A DNA stretch of 50,750 nt from contig NZ_JAAUOE010000027.1 of NCBI RefSeq assembly GCF_017114915.1, positions 20,973 to 71,722 on the forward strand, given 5' to 3'. The notes beneath the pieces were generated by a model. That model was not told the DNA's origin and ran no database searches. It saw nothing but the letters and a program-made list of their open reading frames with translations. A program made the translations under genes and the position numbers. Every line of letters starts with the position of its first letter. The first letter of the stretch is position 1. The DNA comes from Pseudomonas frederiksbergensis. GTDB taxonomy: Bacteria > Pseudomonadota > Gammaproteobacteria > Pseudomonadales > Pseudomonadaceae. Below are positions 7,181 to 16,446 of the stretch, piece after piece.

Positions 7181-8125
7181 TCAATCCAACTGATGCCGAT
7201 AAGGCAAGTCCGGCCCGGTCTTGCCGCAGGTCAGGGCGGCGGCGCTGACGGCGAAGGTGAGCATCGCGTCGATCTGTTCGCGACTCAAGCGCTGCAAACC
7301 CTCCACCGAATCTAGCTGCTGTTCGGTCAGCCAGGCGATCAATGCCGCTTGGAAGGTGTCGCCGGCGCCCACGGTATCAGCCATCACCACCATGCAGGCC
7401 GGCGCCGACCAACTGCCATGGCGGCGGCTGAATACCGTTGCTCCCTGGCCGCCACGAGTGAGGAATACCAGCTGGCAGCGGTGTTCCAGCCAGCCATGGA
7501 TCACGCTCTGCGGGTCACGCTCGGGGTAGAGCAGGTTCAGGTCCTCGTCGCTGACCTTGATCAGGTCGGCATGCTCGACCAGAGTGTTGATGCGTTCGCG
7601 CCACAGTTCGATATTCGGTTCTGGGTTGAGTCGCACGTTGGGGTCGAGGCTGATCAGGCGATTGCCGCTTTCCCGGCGGACCAGGGCCAGCAGTGTGTCG
7701 GCAATCGGCTGCACCACCAGCGAGAACGAGCCGATATGCAACCCACGCACCTCAGCGCCTAATTCAGGTAAATGCCCGGGCAACAGCTGGCGATCGGCAC
7801 AGCCTTCGCCTCGGAAGCTGTAATGCGGCGAGCCGTCGGCACCGACGGCGACCATCGCCAGGGTGGTCGGTGCGTCGAAGTCCTGCAGGTAGTCCGGGCG
7901 CACGCCTTCCTCCTGCAGCACTTGCTGTAAACGCCGGCCGAGGTAGTCGCTGGACAGCCCGGCGAACAGCGCCACGTCGATGCCCAGGCGGCGCAAGCCG
8001 ACGGCGACGTTGAATGGCGAACCACCGGCAATCGCTTTGTAGTTCACTTTTGAAGCTTGAGCGTTGACGTCGTTTTCACTGAAGAAATCGAACAGCGCTT
8101 CACCACATACCAGATACATAGTCAT
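7181..8125 (-). CDS. mtlZ: Fructokinase, PfkB family (MtlZ-like)
   Basis: 314 residues. N-terminal substrate motif AGGSPFNVAVGLRRLG (about 33-48), an FDPNVR-like SLDPNVRLN block, and the C-terminal ATP/anion-hole signature DTVGAGDTFQAALIAW with the catalytic Asp. The sequence style (MYLVCGEALFDFFSE) matches the fructokinase of Pseudomonas mannitol/arabitol operons (mtlZ), which makes fructose 6-phosphate. No mannitol genes remain beside it; instead an AAGCGCTT site lies in its upstream region and the next gene upstream is a hexose ABC operon. It could supply the second kinase of that system. Symbol given by similarity; substrate not proven. Confidence 0.8.
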   Translation of the reverse strand: MTMYLVCGEALFDFFSENDVNAQASKVNYKAIAGGSPFNVAVGLRRLGIDVALFAGLSSDYLGRRLQQVLQEEGVRPDYLQDFDAPTTLAMVAVGADGSPHYSFRGEGCADRQLLPGHLPELGAEVRGLHIGSFSLVVQPIADTLLALVRRESGNRLISLDPNVRLNPEPNIELWRERINTLVEHADLIKVSDEDLNLLYPERDPQSVIHGWLEHRCQLVFLTRGGQGATVFSRRHGSWSAPACMVVMADTVGAGDTFQAALIAWLTEQQLDSVEGLQRLSREQIDAMLTFAVSAAALTCGKTGPDLPYRHQLD

Positions 8126-8192
8126 TCGCTCTTTGAAGGTTCGCTACAAGTTGTTGATAGCGTTCGTAGGCCTGTTAGCGTTAAAAAGCTAG

Positions 8193-8209
8193 CCAAGCAA
8201 AGCGCTTGG
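8193..8209. promoter_or_regulatory. Putative LacI-family operator before fructokinase
   Basis: CCAAGC-aaaGC-GCTTGG dyad containing the core AAGCGCTT at 8200-8207, about 70 bp upstream of the fructokinase start. The same core makes up the two large palindromes in front of the ABC operon at 12.7-12.8 kb, so the LacI regulator at 13123 could control both. Confidence 0.5.
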
Positions 8210-8249
8210 TTAACGCGTGATTCTTTCTCAAAAGAGAGGAAGTGGGATC

Positions 8250-8888
8250 TTAATTTGTGATCGTGAAGTCAGCGATATTGCTGGCCGACATCACAATGTC
8301 GGCATTCGGAAGATCGTTGCGATGAACTTTTTCATAGGAAGTAGACTCATCGAAACCCAATGATCGCCATCGATCAAGTAGGCGCGCTTCCAGGGTTTTG
8401 CGGTCAACCTGCAGCATTATGGTGGCGTCAAAACAGTCTCTTAAGGACGACCATGGGGCGAGGTCTAATAGAAGGTAGTTTCCTTCCACGACGAGATATT
8501 TCACGTCAGAGGAAATCAATTGTCCTGCAGCACGGGAGATCTCCAGGATTCGATCGAATACCGGAACGGCAACAGCGGGTTCGTTGTTCGCACGAAGCCG
8601 TAGCAGCAGACTCCTGAAACCACCCACATCGAATGTATCAGGTGAGCCCTTACGATCTAAAAGGTTCAAGGATCCAAGAACCGCGTCATCGTAATGAAAG
8701 CCATCCCCGGGAACGACAGCTGCGCTCCCCGGCATAACACTATTAAGAGCCTCTACCAAAGCCTGAGAGACGGTGGACTTACCGGCACCAGGCGGCCCCG
8801 CTAGCGCAACGACAATTCGATTACCAGACAGAGCCTTAACGTAGTTGAGTAGTTCTGTACTTACTATTGTGTTTGTTTTGGTAAACAT
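8250..8888 (-). CDS. P-loop sugar kinase (FrcK/uridine-kinase-like)
   Basis: 212 residues. Walker A GPPGAGKST at about 31-39, DGFHYDD at about 62-68 (the pantothenate/uridine kinase-like substrate loop), VEGNYLLLD as Walker B region, and an Arg-rich lid (DRKTLEARLLDRW). It resembles FrcK, the kinase encoded with the FrcBCA fructose importer of rhizobia. It is the last gene of the ABC operon here, separated from the binding-protein gene by a 168-bp gap with a hairpin. Inferred role: phosphorylate the imported sugar. Base composition is A/T-richer than the flanking core genes. Confidence 0.7.
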   Translation of the reverse strand: MFTKTNTIVSTELLNYVKALSGNRIVVALAGPPGAGKSTVSQALVEALNSVMPGSAAVVPGDGFHYDDAVLGSLNLLDRKGSPDTFDVGGFRSLLLRLRANNEPAVAVPVFDRILEISRAAGQLISSDVKYLVVEGNYLLLDLAPWSSLRDCFDATIMLQVDRKTLEARLLDRWRSLGFDESTSYEKVHRNDLPNADIVMSASNIADFTITN

Positions 8889-8965
8889 GCCAAATCTCTC
8901 GTCAGCCGCCGTCGCTCAGGTTTCCCGTAGGTTCGCCCCTCTAGGGTTTTTCATGCCGTTCGGCC

Positions 8966-8984
8966 GCTGCGAGCATCTCGCAGC
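8966..8984. other. Intercistronic hairpin
   Basis: GCTGCGAG-cat-CTCGCAGC, 8-bp perfect stem with a 3-base loop, in the gap between the binding-protein gene and the kinase gene. No U run, so it is more likely an mRNA-stability or attenuation hairpin that keeps binding-protein mRNA more abundant than kinase mRNA. Confidence 0.4.
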
Positions 8985-9056
8985 AGCCATTCTCCGCATA
9001 CAGAGGTGGCTAGAAACCCCTATGTCATTTGACTCAACCCCTCAGTGGTCAGTTGG

Positions 9057-9983
9057 TCAATGGTCAGCTTGCCAGCCTTTGTACTCCATGACATTGGCTC
9101 GTGTTACCAATGAGGGTTGAAGCAGCACCGTTGTGCGTTCCAGCGATTTGCCATTCAGCAGGTCGTTACCCATCGTTACGGCTTGTTGTGCCTGGCCCCA
9201 AGGGGATTGAGAGGCGGATGCCTGAATCTGTGTATCGCTTTTGAGCGCAGTCTCTATATCGGGAGCCCCATCCACCGATGCGATAATGATGCCTTTGCGC
9301 TTGAGTTGTTTTGCTGCCAGGTCTGCACCTATGGCTTGGGGATCATTGATCGCGAACACCGCGTCGACTTTTGCAAAGCGAGTCAAGTCGCCTTGCATCA
9401 CGCTGTAGCCACCTTCGCGCGAGCCTTTGGCATCCTGATTATCAGACAGTATCTTGATATCGGGTGTCTGCGCGAAAACACTCTTACAGCCATTGACTCG
9501 GTCCAGGACTGCTGAAGTCTGCGTCCCATTCTGGATAATAACGTTACCCTTGCCACCCAGCTTCTCAGAGATGTACTGACATACAATCCTGCCGGCTTCG
9601 ACGTTATCGGTTTGTACCGTGGCGTTGGCACCTTGCACCATGACATCTACGCCCACAACCACTATGCCTGCCTTCCTTGCTTTCGCAATCGCAGGCGCGA
9701 TTGCTACAGGGTCGACGGCGTTGACAAGAATCAAGTCCACGCCCGAAGAAATGAAGTTGTCGATTTGAGTGAACTGCTTATTCAAATCGTAATCTGCCGA
9801 CACTGAGATAAATTTTGCTGCTGGATTGATATGCAGTGCCTCGGCTTTGGCGCCATCTACCATCGCTACAAAATAAGGATTACCCAGCGAGCCAACAGTT
9901 ATGCCGACGGATTTCAACTCTCGCGCTTGCGCGGTGCTGAATGCCAGTAGTGTACAAACGGCGGTAAATATTAATTTTTTCAT
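9057..9983 (-). CDS. Sugar ABC transporter periplasmic binding protein
   Basis: 308 residues with a Sec signal peptide cleaved after TAQA-20. The mature protein is a type I periplasmic binding protein of the ribose/fructose group (Peripla_BP_4): GITVGSLGNPYFVAMVDGAK at the start, QIDNFISSGVDLILVNAVDP, VGVDVMVQGANATVQTDNVEAG, and AINDPQAIGADLAAKQ. The NPYF aromatic and the DxxxN/D-type hinge residues fit hexose or pentose binding. It is third in the operon after ATPase and permease, 43 bp behind the permease. Substrate probably fructose or another hexose; not decidable by eye. Confidence 0.85.
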   Translation of the reverse strand: MKKLIFTAVCTLLAFSTAQARELKSVGITVGSLGNPYFVAMVDGAKAEALHINPAAKFISVSADYDLNKQFTQIDNFISSGVDLILVNAVDPVAIAPAIAKARKAGIVVVGVDVMVQGANATVQTDNVEAGRIVCQYISEKLGGKGNVIIQNGTQTSAVLDRVNGCKSVFAQTPDIKILSDNQDAKGSREGGYSVMQGDLTRFAKVDAVFAINDPQAIGADLAAKQLKRKGIIIASVDGAPDIETALKSDTQIQASASQSPWGQAQQAVTMGNDLLNGKSLERTTVLLQPSLVTRANVMEYKGWQADH

Positions 9984-10026
9984 GAGAACTGTCTCTTGTT
10001 ATTGGAGTGTGGGGGTTATATATGAT

Positions 10027-11049
10027 TCAGGTTCGTGCACCTGACTGCCGAAAGCGATCGAGGGCTACCGCTCCGATAATGACAACACCTTTGATAATGT
10101 ATTGCCAGATATCCGAAACTCCCAGCAATATCAGGCCGTTGGAAAGTGTAGCGATAATCAGGGCGCCAATTAGCGTGCCGACGATAGTGCCGACGCCTCC
10201 TGTAAAGCGCGTGCCTCCCAGAATAACGGCGGCGATAGCGTCGAGTTCATAAGACTGTCCCATTTGCAGTCCGTTAGCAGCCATCAGTCGAGCGGAAGTC
10301 ATGATGGCCCCCACGCCCGCCAACAAACCGGACAGGGCATAAGTAAATAACAGGACTTTCCAGACTTTGATCCCCGACAACCGTGCGGCCTCAGGATTGC
10401 CGCCCACTGCGTAAATCTGTACGCCTAACACCGTACGTCTAAGAATAACCCACGAAAGAGTAACCACGACTACCGCGATTACAACCAGCCATGGCACCCC
10501 GAACAACGTATCGTTTCCAATGTAAGCAAAGGACAGGTCGGGATTGAAAACCGTTTTGTCTTCGCCGATGAGGCGTGCGATTCCACGCATCGCAGTCAAA
10601 CCGCCTAATGTGACGATAAATGCCGGTAGCTTTCCAAAAGCGACCAATACACCATTGACGAGCCCTAGCAGCAGTCCGACTCCAAGCCCCGCAGCGATGG
10701 CCAAGGGAGCAAAACCTGGAACTTGCGATACCAATAGCGCCACTACTGCGGAAACAGCCAGAATCGAACCAACCGAAAGGTCGATTCCACCTGTCAAAAT
10801 CACGAAAGTCAGACCTGACGCCAATACCACATTGATAGAGGCTTGCTGACTGATGATTGAGAAATTCTGAACCGAGAAAAAGCTCTCGCTCATCAGGCCA
10901 AAGCCTACACAAAGGAGTAACAATACGGGCAGCATGCCCGCCACTCTCATAAGTTGGCGCATTTTATCCTGCGTGGAAGCTCCGGCGATGCTTCGTACAC
11001 CAGGCGTGGTGAAGTCACTTGCTACTTTGCTTTGCAGTGGGGAAGTCAT
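10027..11049 (-). CDS. Sugar ABC transporter permease (RbsC/FrcC family)
   Basis: 340 residues with about nine hydrophobic segments and the family signatures GLTFVILTGGIDLSVGSILAVSA (EAA-like BPD_transp_2 block) and GGTRFTGGVGTIVGTLIGALIIATLSNGLILLG. A hydrophilic 35-residue N-terminal extension precedes the first helix. The ATG overlaps the stop of the ATPase gene in ATGA, so the two are translationally coupled. It forms the inner-membrane channel for the sugar bound by the neighbouring periplasmic protein. Confidence 0.88.
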   Translation of the reverse strand: MTSPLQSKVASDFTTPGVRSIAGASTQDKMRQLMRVAGMLPVLLLLCVGFGLMSESFFSVQNFSIISQQASINVVLASGLTFVILTGGIDLSVGSILAVSAVVALLVSQVPGFAPLAIAAGLGVGLLLGLVNGVLVAFGKLPAFIVTLGGLTAMRGIARLIGEDKTVFNPDLSFAYIGNDTLFGVPWLVVIAVVVVTLSWVILRRTVLGVQIYAVGGNPEAARLSGIKVWKVLLFTYALSGLLAGVGAIMTSARLMAANGLQMGQSYELDAIAAVILGGTRFTGGVGTIVGTLIGALIIATLSNGLILLGVSDIWQYIIKGVVIIGAVALDRFRQSGART

Positions 11050-12605
11050 TGGACTAAGTCTCCGTTGGCTAGAGTCAACCTGTCGCTGCCTGTGGCAAAC
11101 GCGATAACGGCTTCAGGTGTGATATCAAGACCGCTATGGCCACCGAGTTCGGTGACAAGTTTACCTTCACACATAACCAATACACGGTCGGCAATTCCAA
11201 CGATCTCTGGTAGTTCACTTGAAATTATCACTACGCAAACACCGGATGCTGCTAATGCATTGATGATTTTATATATTTCTGATTTAGCCCCAATGTCGAC
11301 ACCCGATGTAGGTTCGTCGAGGAACAATACTCTGGGCTTCATCTCCAGCAGACGAGCCAGCAAGACTTTTTGCTGATTGCCTCCGGACAACGCTCCAACA
11401 TTGATACCTGAGGACGCTTTGATATTGAGTGCCTGGATTGCTTGTTCGGTACGTCCAGTTCCGGCCGTTCGGTCCACAAAACCCGCAAAGCGAGCATCAC
11501 TTCCCACAACACATACATTGATATTGTCGTGGACACTCATGTCGAGAAAAAGACCCAGTGCTTTGCGGTCTTCTGTCAGATAGGCGATGCCTGCATTACC
11601 TGCATCGCGAGGAGAGCGTATGACTAGAATTTCGCCATCCATTTCAATCGTTCCGCCTGAGTGTGCATCGATACCTGCGATTAATCGGGCAAGTTCGGTT
11701 CTCCCTGAGCCCACCAGTCCTGCAATCCCGAGAATTTCGCCGGCATACAGATCGAAACTGCAATCTTGAATATTGAAGTCATCTGTAAGATTACGAACAC
11801 GTAGTATCGGTTGCTCGTAAGAGCACAAAGAACGCTCATGGGCGTAGAAGCCGGAAACATCGCGGCCAACCATCATCCGGACCAGGGTTTCAGCTGACAG
11901 CGTGACGCGATCCAGCGAACCAACGTAATGACCGTCCCGCAGCACCGAAACAAAATCGGACAATGCGTATATCTCGGCCATTCGATGGCTGATGTAGATG
12001 ATCGCGACGCCATCATCACGTAGCTGGCGAATCAATGTAAAAAGACTTTCGGTCTCTTTTGTGGATAGCGGCGTTGTAGGCTCGTCCATCACCAGGATTC
12101 GCGTATCGGCATGAATTGCACGCGCGATTTCAACAAGTTGTTGGTCCGCAATCGACAAGGTGCCGACCAGTGCGTGCGGATCAAATGTGACGCCAAGTCG
12201 CTTTAGTACTACGAGCGCGCCTTCGGTCATTGCCTTGCGGTTTATAACTCCGCATCGACGAATCTCTCTACCCAGGTAGATGTTCTCCACCACGCTCATA
12301 TTTGCGCACAAGCTGAGCTCTTGATAGATGACGGATATGCCATGGCGCTTCGCATCATTCACGCCATAGTTTCGAATATCACACCCGTCGATTCGTATAG
12401 TGCCACTGTCGGCGACATAGGCCCCCGATAGTATTTTCATCAGAGTGGATTTTCCGGCGCCGTTTTCGCCCATTAGCGCGTGGATTTGTCCAGGGTAAAT
12501 ACTGAGTTCAATATCATGCAGGACGCGCACCCCATTGAATGACTTCGAGATGGAATGCATTTCCAATAGGGCAGGAGGGAGGCTTTCAGATCCAGTGCTC
12601 AGCAT
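11046..12605 (-). CDS. Sugar ABC transporter ATPase (RbsA/FrcA family)
   Basis: 519 residues with two nucleotide-binding domains. Domain 1: Walker A GENGAGKST, signature LSIADQQLVEIARA, Walker B ILVMDEPTTPLS. Domain 2: degenerate Walker A GLVGSGRTE, as usual for this family, signature LSGGNQQKVLLARLL and Walker B VLFLDEPTSGVD. ATG 12605 is chosen: it gives the family N-terminus and has AAGGAG 9 bases upstream; a reading from 12815 would run through the operator palindromes. It is the first gene of the operon, which has the unusual order ATPase-permease-binding protein-kinase. Confidence 0.88.
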   Translation of the reverse strand: MLSTGSESLPPALLEMHSISKSFNGVRVLHDIELSIYPGQIHALMGENGAGKSTLMKILSGAYVADSGTIRIDGCDIRNYGVNDAKRHGISVIYQELSLCANMSVVENIYLGREIRRCGVINRKAMTEGALVVLKRLGVTFDPHALVGTLSIADQQLVEIARAIHADTRILVMDEPTTPLSTKETESLFTLIRQLRDDGVAIIYISHRMAEIYALSDFVSVLRDGHYVGSLDRVTLSAETLVRMMVGRDVSGFYAHERSLCSYEQPILRVRNLTDDFNIQDCSFDLYAGEILGIAGLVGSGRTELARLIAGIDAHSGGTIEMDGEILVIRSPRDAGNAGIAYLTEDRKALGLFLDMSVHDNINVCVVGSDARFAGFVDRTAGTGRTEQAIQALNIKASSGINVGALSGGNQQKVLLARLLEMKPRVLFLDEPTSGVDIGAKSEIYKIINALAASGVCVVIISSELPEIVGIADRVLVMCEGKLVTELGGHSGLDITPEAVIAFATGSDRLTLANGDLVQ

Positions 12606-12683
12606 AGCTGTTAACTCCTTATCTACCGATTTGAGAGGCAGTTGAAACCTCTCATCGGTGTTCTTGTTTGAGCAACATAGTCG

Positions 12684-12715
12684 AAAGGAAAGCGCTTGCG
12701 CAAGCGCTTTCCTTT
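12684..12715. promoter_or_regulatory. 32-bp perfect palindrome, LacI-type operator O1
   Basis: Perfect dyad centred at 12699/12700 with core AAGCGCTTGCGCAAGCGCTT, i.e. two AAGCGCTT octamers separated by GCGC, flanked by AAAGGA/TCCTTT arms. It lies about 80 bp upstream of the ABC ATPase start. LacI-family repressors (sucrose, raffinose and other sugar regulators) typically bind dyads with a central CG such as AAGCGCTT. Confidence 0.75.
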
Positions 12716-12753
12716 TCGTTCGAGGAATTCTCAAAAAAGCACTTCCACGTCCA

Positions 12754-12765
12754 TCCCCTAGGGGA
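12754..12765. other. 12-bp palindrome between the two operators
   Basis: TCCCCTAGGGGA, perfect, centred about 60 bp from O1 and 52 bp from O2, almost midway. Could be a second regulator's site or chance. Confidence 0.3.
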
Positions 12766-12800
12766 GTCCCGATCAAAGAGCACATGAAAAGGATGTTAGA

Positions 12801-12822
12801 AAAGCGCTTGCGCAAGCGCTTT
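12801..12822. promoter_or_regulatory. 22-bp perfect palindrome, LacI-type operator O2
   Basis: Same 20-bp core as O1 with one further matching base pair at each end, centred 112 bp away. Two identical distant operators suggest repressor looping. The divergent lacI gene starts 300 bp further on, so autoregulation is plausible. The rest of the interval 12823-13122 holds no gene that I can support. Confidence 0.75.
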
Positions 12823-13122
12823 CGTCTCGGCTATGCTTTTTTCAACAAGCGCTGCTGCGTCCATCAATTGGTTCGCAGGATGATCGCTACGATAATAAAA
12901 AGGAGTGCCCGGCTATGCTGCATAGCGGATTCCACCATCTCGATTCACAGACTTCAGATGCGCTGCGCATCTCGCTGGGTCTTTCACGAAATTGCGGGCT
13001 CGCTCCGGTATCAATTCCGAGAGCCATCGACGCATTTTCTCGCCGTGAGCTTTACAATAGGTAGCAACTGGACATGAGTTCAGCGCTATCCATCAAATCA
13101 CGTGAGAAAGGAGTGATGCACA

Positions 13123-14133
13123 GTGGGCGCAAAGATGAGCGATGTCGCGAGAGCCGCGAACGTATCAATGTCTACGGTATCTCATGTACTCAACGGTACT
13201 CGTAAAGTACATCCGGACACCGTTCGTAGCGTGAATCAGGCTGTAGAGTCCGTAGGCTATATTCGAAACTCACTCGCGCGGTCTCTGGCTCGTTCCTCTT
13301 CGGGGTCGGGTGCCATCGGTGTGGCGATTGCTACGCTTTCAAACTATTACTTCAGTGAAACAGTACGTGCCATCGAAGCGGCATGCGCGAAAAGCGGTTT
13401 GATGATGATACTGGTCAATACGCAAAGAGATCCGGAACAGGAACTCAAAGCGGTCAAGGCACTTCATGAGCGACGCGTTGACGGGATTGTACTCGCCTCG
13501 GAATATGATCCAGAAAATCGAGTTTTTAATTACTTAAAAGCCAACAAGATACCCACGGTTCTCATCGATCGACTTCTCTCGACATCTTTCGATCAGGTGG
13601 GAGTAGAGAATAAGCACTCATCTCAAGAGTTGATTGCACATTTGATTAAGCTTGGTCATCGGCGTATCGGGATGGTATCCGGACGATTGACGCAGTCTTC
13701 TTCTCATGAGCGAATTGACGGCTACCGTGCAGCTTTAGCTGACGCTGGAATTGAGTACGAAGACCAATTGGTTTGCTGCGGTGAATCGGCGATTGCGCCG
13801 GCAATGGCAGCCACTCGCCGTTTGCTATCGCTAGAGCACCCGCCCACCGCAATAATGACTGCAAACAACTTGATGACCATTGGTGCAATGCAGGCTCTTC
13901 GTGAAACGGGGCTTGAGGTGCCAAAGGATATCGCGCTGGTTGGCTTTGACGATTTCGACTGGGCGGATGCTTTTAGCCCAAGGCTGACAGTTGTAGCGCA
14001 ACCTCTCGAAGAACTCGGAGCCCAGGCTGTGAAGCTTTTATTGAAGCGTATCAAGCAACCTGAGGGTAGACGTCAGACTATTAGATTGAAACCCTCTTTA
14101 ATCCAGCGAGATTCTTGCGGCGCTCCCAAATGA
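13123..14133 (+). CDS. LacI-family transcriptional regulator
   Basis: 336 residues. HTH MSDVARAANVSMSTVSHVLNGTRKV (about 5-29) with the hinge helix RNSLARSLARS, then a periplasmic-binding-protein-like ligand domain (GVAIATLSNYYFSETVRAIE, DGIVLASEY, LIKLGHRRIGMVSG, IALVGFDDFDWADAFSPRLTVV). GTG 13123 has AAAGGAG 9 bases upstream. Divergent from the ABC operon and just upstream of pgi and lamB on its own strand. Expected to bind the AAGCGCTT palindromes and to be released by the imported sugar or its phosphate. Confidence 0.88.
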   Translation: MGAKMSDVARAANVSMSTVSHVLNGTRKVHPDTVRSVNQAVESVGYIRNSLARSLARSSSGSGAIGVAIATLSNYYFSETVRAIEAACAKSGLMMILVNTQRDPEQELKAVKALHERRVDGIVLASEYDPENRVFNYLKANKIPTVLIDRLLSTSFDQVGVENKHSSQELIAHLIKLGHRRIGMVSGRLTQSSSHERIDGYRAALADAGIEYEDQLVCCGESAIAPAMAATRRLLSLEHPPTAIMTANNLMTIGAMQALRETGLEVPKDIALVGFDDFDWADAFSPRLTVVAQPLEELGAQAVKLLLKRIKQPEGRRQTIRLKPSLIQRDSCGAPK

Positions 14134-14545
14134 CTGTACTCAGGGTTTCGTCCTGAGGATTTAGCGGTGCAGACGTGAGTCATTTGATGATGGTTCACGT
14201 CTCGCCGTCTGGATAACTTTGAAACTAAATGACTGGCGCCTGGTTTTCATTTGTCGTGCACGGATATGTATGTTTGCAGTGTTTTCTGCTTGAGTGCCCC
14301 GTGTTCTGTTTTTTTTCTTCAGGTTTCAATGATTTCGTTATAGAGATAGACATTTATTTGAGTCGCGATGGAGGGCGCTGGCCCTCGCGGGACTAAATCC
14401 GATAATGGGTTGTAACTACACAATGCAGGGTTTATTCCTGTGATGGCGCTTCTGTGTTTGCAGAATTACGAAACGCCCACATTTGAATGGCAAGACAAGA
14501 GTCGATTGAGACGGCACAAGCCGTATTGGCGAAGAAGGGCTGAGC
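14134..14545. other. Intergenic region between lacI and pgi
   Basis: 412 bp without a supportable gene. It contains a 6-bp CTCAGG/CCTGAG hairpin just after the lacI stop (14139-14157), an A/T-rich stretch with T runs around 14300-14350 suited to a promoter for pgi, and a GGGC-gctg-GCCC hairpin near 14370-14390. I found no AAGCGCTT core here. Confidence 0.4.
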
Positions 14546-16210
14546 ATGAATAACTACAACAAAACGAATGATGTGACTGCACTGCCGGCATGGCGCAATC
14601 TGCTCGACCATCGCGAGAGCATGAAAAATTTTAGTATGCGCGATGCCTTTCGAGATGACAGTAAACGCTTTCAAGACTTTTCCTTGGCGGGCTGCGGGCT
14701 TTTTTTGGATTACTCCAAAAACCTGATCACTCACGAAACGCGTTCATTGCTTGTAAACCTTGCTCGTGAGGCAGGCGTGGAACAGGCAGCACATGCCATG
14801 TTCAGTGGAGAGAAAATCAACGGCTCCGAGGGACGTCCAGTGCTGCATACCGCGCTGCGGCGACCAGTGGGGGACGCTTTGATGGTCGATGGTCGCAACT
14901 TGATGCGCGATGTGCATGGAGCCCTGGCGCAGATGACTGACGTTGTGAGTCGTATCCATAACCATCTGTGGCGTGGTTATAGCGACAAGGTCATCACCGA
15001 TGTCGTAAACATTGGTATTGGTGGCTCATTTCTGGGCCCGGAGCTTGTCTCTGAGGCGCTGGCGCCTTTTGCTCGGCATGGGGTGCGGTGCCATTATCTA
15101 GCTAACATCGACGGCAGTGAATTCCGAGAGGTTACAGCCGGACTGAACGTAGAAACAACGCTGTTTATCATCTCCAGCAAAACCTTTGGCACGCTTGAAA
15201 CCTTGAAGAATGCACAAGCTTCTCGTAGCTGGTACTTGGCTAAGGGCGGGACGGAAGAGAAGCTATATCGCCATTTCATTGCTGTGACAAGTAATCGCCA
15301 GGCAGCGCTGGATTTCGGCATCCGTGAAGCAAACATTTTTCCTATGTGGGACTGGGTCGGTGGCCGTTACTCACTATGGTCTGCAATTGGCCTGCCGATT
15401 GCTCTGGCCATTGGCATCGCTAACTTCAAGGAACTGCTATCCGGCGCGTACGCTATGGATCAGCATTTCCTCAACGAACCATTGGAACAGAACCTTCCTG
15501 TTCTTTTAGCGGTACTCGGCGTTTGGTATCACAACTTTTGGGGTGCGCAAAGTTATGCTTTCTTGCCCTATGACCATTACCTGCGCAACTTCGTGAAGCA
15601 TCTGCAGCAGATGGACATGGAGTCAAATGGCAAAAGTGTTCGTCATGACGGCACGCCAGTGTCCTGCACCACGGGCCCCGTAATCTGGGGCGGCGTGGGG
15701 TGTAACGGACAGCACGCTTACCACCAGTTGCTGCATCAGGGAACGCCTCTGATTCCAGCTGACTTCATTGTGCCTGTGGTCAGCCACAATCCAGTGGCTG
15801 ACCATCAGGAATGGCTGTACGCCAATTGCTTGTCTCAAAGCCAAGCGCTGATGTGGGGCAAAACCCGCAGTGAAGCTGAGGCAGAGCTAAAAGCCAAAGG
15901 CCTTTCATCCAGTGAGATTGAACGACTGGCACCGCATAAAGTGATCCCCGGTAACCGGCCAAGCAATACAGTTGCACTTGAGATTATCAATCCACATAGC
16001 CTTGGTGCGCTGATCGCCCTTTATGAGCACAAGGTCTTTGTCCAGGGCGTAATTTGGGGAGTCAATTCGTTTGATCAATGGGGCGTGGAACTGGGCAAGG
16101 AGCTAAGTAACAGCGTCCATAGCCTCCTGACTCGCTATGACGCGCAACCGGCTGATGATTCCTCGACGCAGGGTCTTATAGATTTCTTCCGAGGGCGTCA
16201 TCGGGGGTAG
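14546..16210 (+). CDS. pgi: Glucose-6-phosphate isomerase (accessory copy)
   Basis: 554 residues, the normal length for the large bacterial PGI. Motifs: VNIGIGGSFLGPEL, SSKTFGTLETL (phosphate loop), FPMWDWVGGRYSLWSAIGL (PGI signature 1), GGVGCNGQHAYHQLLHQGT with active-site His, and NSFDQWGVELGKEL (signature 2 with catalytic Lys). It interconverts glucose and fructose 6-phosphates. In this island it would feed kinase-derived fructose 6-phosphate into the Entner-Doudoroff route via glucose 6-phosphate. Pseudomonads have a core pgi elsewhere, so this is probably a second, acquired copy; base use is more A/T-rich than in the core genes. Confidence 0.92.
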   Translation: MNNYNKTNDVTALPAWRNLLDHRESMKNFSMRDAFRDDSKRFQDFSLAGCGLFLDYSKNLITHETRSLLVNLAREAGVEQAAHAMFSGEKINGSEGRPVLHTALRRPVGDALMVDGRNLMRDVHGALAQMTDVVSRIHNHLWRGYSDKVITDVVNIGIGGSFLGPELVSEALAPFARHGVRCHYLANIDGSEFREVTAGLNVETTLFIISSKTFGTLETLKNAQASRSWYLAKGGTEEKLYRHFIAVTSNRQAALDFGIREANIFPMWDWVGGRYSLWSAIGLPIALAIGIANFKELLSGAYAMDQHFLNEPLEQNLPVLLAVLGVWYHNFWGAQSYAFLPYDHYLRNFVKHLQQMDMESNGKSVRHDGTPVSCTTGPVIWGGVGCNGQHAYHQLLHQGTPLIPADFIVPVVSHNPVADHQEWLYANCLSQSQALMWGKTRSEAEAELKAKGLSSSEIERLAPHKVIPGNRPSNTVALEIINPHSLGALIALYEHKVFVQGVIWGVNSFDQWGVELGKELSNSVHSLLTRYDAQPADDSSTQGLIDFFRGRHRG

Positions 16211-16446
16211 AGCCTCATAAGATTGGACGGGACTAATGTCTTATCGTTAGCTCGTCTGGTCACTTCGCACTGGCAACGCCTGGATTTTTCTCATGCTTTT
16301 GGGTTCAGCGGTGCCTTTTTATTCGATTTAACTTGGTATTTCCCTTTCGAAAACCGGTACGTGGGAGTGAACCGCGTACTTTGATTAAAAGCGAGCTGTT
16401 CGCGTCGGCCTTATCCAATAAATATAACAAACAAAAGGTGTTATGA

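Noticed and set aside
9040..9070. Short GGTCA-type direct repeats near the end of the binding-protein gene
   Set aside because: Three imperfect 6- to 8-base repeats partly within the coding region; explainable by chance.
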